From: JBKEDC01 sp047972995
GTDB lineage: Bacteria; Bacteroidota; Bacteroidia; Bacteroidales; Prolixibacteraceae
Length of the DNA: 64,000 bases
NCBI GenBank assembly: GCA_047972995.1
Contig: JBKEBD010000013.1
Span: forward strand, 62,001 to 126,000
Reading direction: 5' to 3'
The notes under the pieces were generated by a model. The model saw only the letters and a program-made list of their open reading frames with translations, was not told where the DNA came from and searched no databases. Position 1 is the stretch's first letter, and each line of letters starts with the position of its first letter. Below, piece by piece: positions 59,731 through 64,000 of the stretch. The position numbers were made by a program, and so were the translations under genes.

Positions 59731-60744
59731 ATGAAGATAGGAAATATAGATTTGGGGCAAATGCCCTTGTTTTTAGCGCCGATGGAAGATGTTACTTACC
59801 AATCGTTTCGCACCGTATGTAAGCAAAATGGTGCCGATGTTATGTACACTGAATTTGTGTCGTCGGAGGCTTTGGTGCGCGAGATAGAGAAAACCAAGAT
59901 GAAGATGAAGCTTGATGATGCGGATCGTCCGATTGGTATTCAAATCTATGGTTACGACATAAACTCGATGGCTAATGCTGCACGCATGGCAGAGGAAATG
60001 GAGCCCGATTTTATCGACTTGAACTTTGGTTGTCCTATGAAGAAGATTGTGAAACGTGGGGCGTGTTCTGCACTTTTGCAAGATTTGCCAAAGATGCAAG
60101 CCATGAGTGAAGCGGTGGTGAAGGCGGTGAAACTGCCAGTTACGGCAAAAACAAGATTGGGTTGGGATGAAAACTCGAAATGTATTATGGAAGCTGCCGA
60201 GCGGTTGAATGATGTGGGTATTTCAGCACTTACCATTCATGGGCGAACTCGAAGTCAGATTTATTCGGGCGAAGCCGATTGGACACTCATTGGTGAGGTG
60301 AAGAATAACCCTAAAATTACGATACCAATTATTGGAAATGGCGATATTAATGGACCCGAAAAGGCTAAAGCATTGCTCGATCAAACAGGTGTTGATGGTT
60401 TGATGATTGGAAGAGGAAGCATTGGTCGCCCTTGGATTTTTAACGAGGTGAAGCATTATTTAGCTACAGGCGAAATGCTACCTTATCCTACGGGTGAATT
60501 CATTGTGGCAGAGCTTCGCAAGCAGATGGAAATTACTACCGACTTTAAAGGCAATGAATTGAGTGCGATACGCATGATGCGACGACACTTCGCGCGATAT
60601 TTTCCGGGTATTTACAATTTCCGCCCACGCCGAGTTAAGTTGTTGCAAGCCGACACGAAAGCAGAGGTGGAACAAACGCTTGATGAAATATTGGAACATC
60701 ACGGGCAAGAGCAAGTTGATTATACGAACATGAGTTTGAAATAA
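59731..60744 (+). CDS. dusB: tRNA-dihydrouridine synthase, DusB type
   Basis: A 337-residue FMN enzyme that reduces uridines in tRNA. It begins MKIGNIDLGQMPLFLAPMEDVTYQSFR; a GTG six bases upstream would overlap the -7 element. Motifs: LNFGCPMKKIVKRGACSALLQ with the catalytic Cys, KTRLGWDE, TIHGRTRSQIYSGEADW and IGNGDINGPEKA, DGLMIGRGSIGRPWIF. The full set supports Dus; DusB is the usual Bacteroidota form. Confidence 0.93.
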   Translation: MKIGNIDLGQMPLFLAPMEDVTYQSFRTVCKQNGADVMYTEFVSSEALVREIEKTKMKMKLDDADRPIGIQIYGYDINSMANAARMAEEMEPDFIDLNFGCPMKKIVKRGACSALLQDLPKMQAMSEAVVKAVKLPVTAKTRLGWDENSKCIMEAAERLNDVGISALTIHGRTRSQIYSGEADWTLIGEVKNNPKITIPIIGNGDINGPEKAKALLDQTGVDGLMIGRGSIGRPWIFNEVKHYLATGEMLPYPTGEFIVAELRKQMEITTDFKGNELSAIRMMRRHFARYFPGIYNFRPRRVKLLQADTKAEVEQTLDEILEHHGQEQVDYTNMSLK

Positions 60745-60833
60745 TTTTTAAACAAGGACTTAGCAAGTAATAGAGAACAAGGATAAGCCATTTTTGTTTA
60801 ATAGGATATATGACAAAATAGAAATCTAAAATT

Positions 60834-61262
60834 ATGAAAGAACCAAAAGATGTTGATTACGAAGAGGTGCTTAATGAAGATGGCGTAGAAAAGTACGCAA
60901 AGCATTATGATGAGGAAACATTCCTCGATAAAGTGAAGGCTATTGCTGTTAAGGCAGGAGGTACTGTGATTTATGCCGCAATTTTGCTTTACGAAGTAAT
61001 GCGCGACGATTATATACCAATGAAAACAAAGGCTATTATTATAGCTGCTTTGGGTTACTTGGTGTTGCCTTTCGATATTATTCCCGATATTGCCCCTCTC
61101 TTGGGCTTTTCCGATGATCTTGCTGTGCTCATTTATGCCATAGCGCAAGTACGTGAGCTCATTACCCCAGTCATTCGTGGTCGTGCTATTGAAAAGGTTA
61201 AGGAGTTATTCCCTAGTCTTACTGAGGATGAATTGACAAAAATTCAAAAAACGGTACTGTAA
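60834..61262 (+). CDS. YkvA/DUF1232 family membrane protein
   Basis: A 142-residue protein with an acidic N-terminus and one or two membrane helices around 50-95. The family core is MKTKAIIIAALGYLVLPFDIIPD followed by FSDDLAVLIYAIAQV. Members are common, small and uncharacterised. It lies 89 bp after dus and converges with the HAD gene across a long hairpin (61313-61360). Confidence 0.85.
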   Translation: MKEPKDVDYEEVLNEDGVEKYAKHYDEETFLDKVKAIAVKAGGTVIYAAILLYEVMRDDYIPMKTKAIIIAALGYLVLPFDIIPDIAPLLGFSDDLAVLIYAIAQVRELITPVIRGRAIEKVKELFPSLTEDELTKIQKTVL

Positions 61263-61312
61263 AGTAAATTGATATTTGCGCTATTACTCCATGAGTTGAG
61301 TAATGAAGAACG

Positions 61313-61360
61313 ACAAGCGCCGTAGGTTCGGAATATTATTCCCAAACTTACGGCGCTTGT
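61313..61360. other. Long hairpin between convergent genes
   Basis: ACAAGCGCCGTA (61313-61324) pairs perfectly with TACGGCGCTTGT (61349-61360), with further pairing inside the loop. No T-run follows on either side, but the position between convergent stops suggests transcript end protection or termination. Confidence 0.6.
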
Positions 61361-61386
61361 GTTATAAGAAGATGTTTGTTGCTGTG

Positions 61387-62244
61387 TTAGTCTTCGTTCA
61401 CCACGGCAGATGCGCACACATAGTCGGGGATAATTCCCGAGCTTTTAATGCGGATGTCTGCCATTTCAGGAATAGTATTTCCGGTGAGTACCAAGGCTGT
61501 ATCTACACCAAATTTATTTCCGCCAATGATGTCGGTTTCTAGCGTATCGCCCACCATAAGAATTTCACGGCGGTGCAAATCGGGGTTATCTTCTTTGGCT
61601 CTTCGGAGGGCAAACATAAACATTTGGGCGTCGGGTTTTCCGAAGCGGATGAAGTGTTTGCCCGAAACTTTCTCTACCATATCGGCAAGTCCGCCAATGG
61701 CTATCGACACATCGTGCTTGCTCACGGGGTAGTGTTTATCGGTGTTTGCCACGATAACCGGAATGTTTCGATTGCGTAGTAGGTTTACCGCCTTATTTAA
61801 ATCTTCATCCCAATGAAAGCCCTCATCATCGAGAAAAACTAGGGCTGCAATATTGTCAATATGTGCTAAATCTAAATCCCGAATAGCAATGGTTTTCAAG
61901 CCGGCTTGCTCAATGTAGTGGGCCGATGATTTCGTGCCGATATATGCCACTTGTCCACCTTGCACCTTAATGGAAAGCCACTCGTGAGCGAGCATTCCCG
62001 ACGAAATGATTTTATCTGCTGTAATGCAGTAAATACCGCGTTTTACGTAGCTGTCGGCCAAATCTTCGGGCGCACGCGAAGAGTCGTTGGTTACCACATA
62101 ATAGTTGATGCCATTAGCATCGAGGAAGTCGAAGGTTTTTTGAATGTTTTCAATCATTCCCTTGTGGTTTTTCAACACCCCGAAGGCATCGAAGAAAATA
62201 GTTTTGTATTTAATGGCTACGTCTTGGAATTTTTGAATGTCCAT
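61387..62244 (-). CDS. HAD-IIA (TIGR01459-like) protein with altered motif I
   Basis: A 285-residue HAD protein with the C2 cap of subfamily IIA. Motif I reads FFDAFGVL: Asp19 is kept, but the second Asp of DxD is Phe21. Motif II is VTNDSSRAPED, and the last motif is MVGDTLETDIIGGNKFG. The DxF/DxW change also occurs in TIGR01459-type members, so activity may be altered; substrate unknown. It follows the kinase-like gene by 72 bp and is likely cotranscribed with it and the glutamine-synthetase-like gene. Confidence 0.82.
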   Translation of the reverse strand: MDIQKFQDVAIKYKTIFFDAFGVLKNHKGMIENIQKTFDFLDANGINYYVVTNDSSRAPEDLADSYVKRGIYCITADKIISSGMLAHEWLSIKVQGGQVAYIGTKSSAHYIEQAGLKTIAIRDLDLAHIDNIAALVFLDDEGFHWDEDLNKAVNLLRNRNIPVIVANTDKHYPVSKHDVSIAIGGLADMVEKVSGKHFIRFGKPDAQMFMFALRRAKEDNPDLHRREILMVGDTLETDIIGGNKFGVDTALVLTGNTIPEMADIRIKSSGIIPDYVCASAVVNED

Positions 62245-62316
62245 AATGTTAATGTGCTAATTCGGTAATGCAGCAAGGTGCTAATGCAGGCTTGCCCATT
62301 GATAATTCGTAATTAA

Positions 62317-63357
62317 TTATAATTTCAATGCTTTAAGCAGTTTGTTTGTATCGAAATTAGTGTCGATGGCCGGGAAATAGGTGTTGTAGGCCTCTTCTTG
62401 CAGTTTTGTCATGTATGATTCGCGGAAGAAATATTGTCCGTCTTTCATTACATAGTTCAAAATGAAGAAACGGTAGCACTCTTTAATGAGTCGAACTTCG
62501 CCCTCGCTAAGAGGGTAAACCTTATGATATTCCTTAAGGAAGAGAATGAAGCGATCCTCCATGAGTGGATCGATGAGGTAGCTAAACACGGTGCGGTCGC
62601 CAATGTCGGAACACACCCGAGCGAAGAAATAGAAGTCCATCACACGGCTCGACATTCGGAACCAGTCGTAGTCCCAACGTGAGAAGAAGTTTCCTTCGCT
62701 AGTTACCGAATAATTACCGATGTTCCAATCGACGAACACAGGCAAAATGTCAATTTCGGTGGCATAGTTGTATTCGTCGGTATTTTTCAGGAAGATGTCA
62801 ACTTGTCGATTGAGAATGTCGGCGCGTTCGCCTTCTACGCGGAATGAGTCGTTGTTGATGCGTTTGCGCAATTGTAGCATATCGGTTACCACTGTTTTCG
62901 ATGCCACGGGCAACTGAGGGGCAACGTTGTAGCAGGCTTTATGGAAGCGTGCCAACTCTCGACCCATTTTCTTAATGTGGCGTTCTTCTAATCGTTTGGG
63001 CGACTGCTGGTCGATTTGAATTGGGTTGTAGAACACCAACCAAGCCGAGCGGTCGTGGTAGAAGTAACGATAGATGAACAAATCGTTTTTCTTCTCTAGT
63101 GATTGCGCTAAAAACGATTGGTAGGGTGCTTCGAGGTTGTTCGCCAAGTTATTAATGATGATATGGTCTTCCTTGAAGTTGTCGAAGTTGCCATAATCGG
63201 ATAGTTTAGCAAAAACGGGTTCGCGCTCGTAGAACGAAACTTTAAACACCGAGTTGGTAGAAACATTGGCACTTACGTTGATGATGCGCTTAATTTCATG
63301 TCGGTCGTCGAATTCTTTCCATGCCTGACGAATGATTTTCTCTCTGATATCTTCCAT
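62317..63357 (-). CDS. Aminoglycoside/choline-kinase-fold phosphotransferase
   Basis: A 346-residue soluble protein of the APH superfamily. The catalytic-loop equivalent is VFVDWNIGNY (Asp210, Asn215; the usual preceding His is absent), and the metal-binding loop is RWDYDWFRM (Asp229). Helical MGRELARFHKACYN precedes them. Members phosphorylate small hydroxyl compounds such as sugars, choline or ethanolamine; drug resistance is unlikely. It lies 45 bp after the glutamine-synthetase-like gene. Confidence 0.78.
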   Translation of the reverse strand: MEDIREKIIRQAWKEFDDRHEIKRIINVSANVSTNSVFKVSFYEREPVFAKLSDYGNFDNFKEDHIIINNLANNLEAPYQSFLAQSLEKKNDLFIYRYFYHDRSAWLVFYNPIQIDQQSPKRLEERHIKKMGRELARFHKACYNVAPQLPVASKTVVTDMLQLRKRINNDSFRVEGERADILNRQVDIFLKNTDEYNYATEIDILPVFVDWNIGNYSVTSEGNFFSRWDYDWFRMSSRVMDFYFFARVCSDIGDRTVFSYLIDPLMEDRFILFLKEYHKVYPLSEGEVRLIKECYRFFILNYVMKDGQYFFRESYMTKLQEEAYNTYFPAIDTNFDTNKLLKALKL

Positions 63358-63402
63358 GATTGTTTTCGTTAGTTTTGTTCTAAATGGGGAATGGGCTGTG
63401 TG

Positions 63403-64000
63403 TTAAATGATTTCAAAATAACGATTGATTTCCCAATCGCTCACTGCCTTTTCGTGTTGACTGCATTCCCATAAGCGAGTTTGGGTGAAATGTAGCACAA
63501 AGTCTTCGCCTAATAATTTGTTGGCTAGCGAGCTTTGTTGCATGATTTGTGCGGCATCGCGCAGATTGCCGGCAAGCATTGTGCGACCATCGGCATAGGC
63601 ACTGCCTTTGGTTTCGGGTACGTCTAGTTTGAGTTGGTGTTTAATGCCATATAGTCCTGAGGCTAGAGCAGCCGCCATAGCTAAATACGGGTTGGCATCG
63701 GAACCCGGTACACGTAATTCTAGTCGTGCCGACTTGCCAACGCTAGGTAGCCATCGGAGAGCCACCGTGCGATTGTCAACACCCCAGCTCATGTTGTTGG
63801 GAGCCCAATCGCCACCATTTAGCCGCTTGTAGCTGTTAATGGTGGGGGCATACATGGGCAGAAGTTCGGGCAAGGCAAGTAAGATTCCTGCCATGAATTG
63901 TGAAGTAAGTTCGTTTGGTTCTTCCGATGTGCTGCTAAATAGATTTTGTTTGCGTTGATTGTCCCAAAGGCTCAGGTGCAAATGACCGCTGCAACCGGGT
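63403..64000 (-). CDS. Glutamine-synthetase-family ligase (5' part outside window)
   Basis: Only the C-terminal 198 or so residues are visible; the frame stays open to the window edge, so the true start lies beyond 64000. Visible GS motifs are PGCSGHLHLSLWD (ATP site), NNMSWGVDNRTVALR with the active-site Arg, and ARLELRVPGSDANPYLAMAA. It forms a gamma-glutamyl amide from Glu, ATP and ammonia or an amine. The sequence is more like non-GlnA relatives (for example gamma-glutamylpolyamine synthetases) than the large GS III of Bacteroidota. It heads a unit with the kinase-like and HAD genes. Confidence 0.82.
   Translation of the reverse strand, partial: PGCSGHLHLSLWDNQRKQNLFSSTSEEPNELTSQFMAGILLALPELLPMYAPTINSYKRLNGGDWAPNNMSWGVDNRTVALRWLPSVGKSARLELRVPGSDANPYLAMAAALASGLYGIKHQLKLDVPETKGSAYADGRTMLAGNLRDAAQIMQQSSLANKLLGEDFVLHFTQTRLWECSQHEKAVSDWEINRYFEII

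Noticed and set aside
62317..63357. Aminoglycoside resistance gene
   Set aside because: Only the fold is shared; the chromosomal housekeeping context and divergent catalytic loop do not support drug resistance.

Overview
The window is a chromosomal segment from a member of the Bacteroidota, most likely order Bacteroidales/Marinilabiliales. The evidence is a SusC/SusD polysaccharide utilisation locus, many lipoproteins with acidic residues right after the lipid cysteine, family-specific proteins (DUF4837, DUF4292, DUF5123, PorE-like OmpA), and recurrent promoters of the Bacteroidota type (TAnnTTTG at -7, sometimes TTTG at -33). I saw no tRNA, rRNA, CRISPR array, transposase or phage gene. Gene content is mostly housekeeping, with one clear accessory block (about 7-21 kb).

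Layout. 1-6.6 kb (minus strand): DUF4837 lipoprotein (partial), tatA, rseP, dxr, an M23 peptidase and a long RluA-type pseudouridine synthase. 7.2-19.6 kb (plus): a pectin/homogalacturonan-type PUL with a secreted PL1 lyase, SusC, SusD, two paralogous DUF4957/DUF5123 surface lipoproteins, then a second, lipid-anchored PL1 lyase behind its own promoter. 19.6-21.1 kb: a Fic AMP-transferase gene bracketed by a direct repeat that contains the 3' end of a second, lost fic copy. 21.2-25 kb: purine/LPS genes (hpt, adk, a YhcH-family gene, lpxK, punA). 25-30.7 kb (minus): yifB, oxyR, a SpoU methyltransferase and a polyphosphate kinase fused to an ArsC/YfgD-like thiol domain. 31-35.2 kb (plus): dut, a TPR lipoprotein, a DUF4292 lipoprotein and an EnvC-like factor, tightly packed. 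35.3-46.7 kb (minus): PorE-like OmpA protein, PBP1A, recX, upp, a Cache histidine kinase, a TonB-dependent receptor and mtnN. 47-48 kb (plus): a small secreted CarboxypepD-like protein and a MORN protein. 48.4-50.3 kb (minus): YeiH-type transporter and LysR regulator. 50.5-53.2 kb (plus): dnaG and a flavin/PNPOx-type protein. 53.4-59.5 kb (minus): ROK kinase, SLC12-like transporter and a large DUF3352/beta-propeller-like protein. 59.7-61.3 kb (plus): dus and a YkvA/DUF1232 protein. 61.4-64 kb (minus): HAD-IIA protein, an APH-fold kinase and the C-terminal part of a glutamine-synthetase-family enzyme.

How the genes work together. The PUL would bind and cut pectic polymer at the cell surface (SusD, the two DUF5123 proteins, lipoprotein PL1), import oligomers (SusC) and cut them further in the periplasm (the PL1 with an ordinary signal peptide); no dedicated regulator or GH28/GH105 enzyme is in the window. 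Several other blocks concern the envelope (rseP, tatA, lpxK, PBP1A, EnvC, PorE-like).

Most noteworthy: the PPK1-ArsC fusion heading a likely operon with oxyR; a three-way-junction RNA candidate in the mtnN leader; three TGTAAT repeats spaced exactly 11 bp before a small secreted protein gene; a fic duplication scar with a perfect palindromic operator candidate; an inverted repeat that places near-identical -7 elements on both sides of the ppk1/dut intergenic region; and near-leaderless promoters for dnaG and dus.
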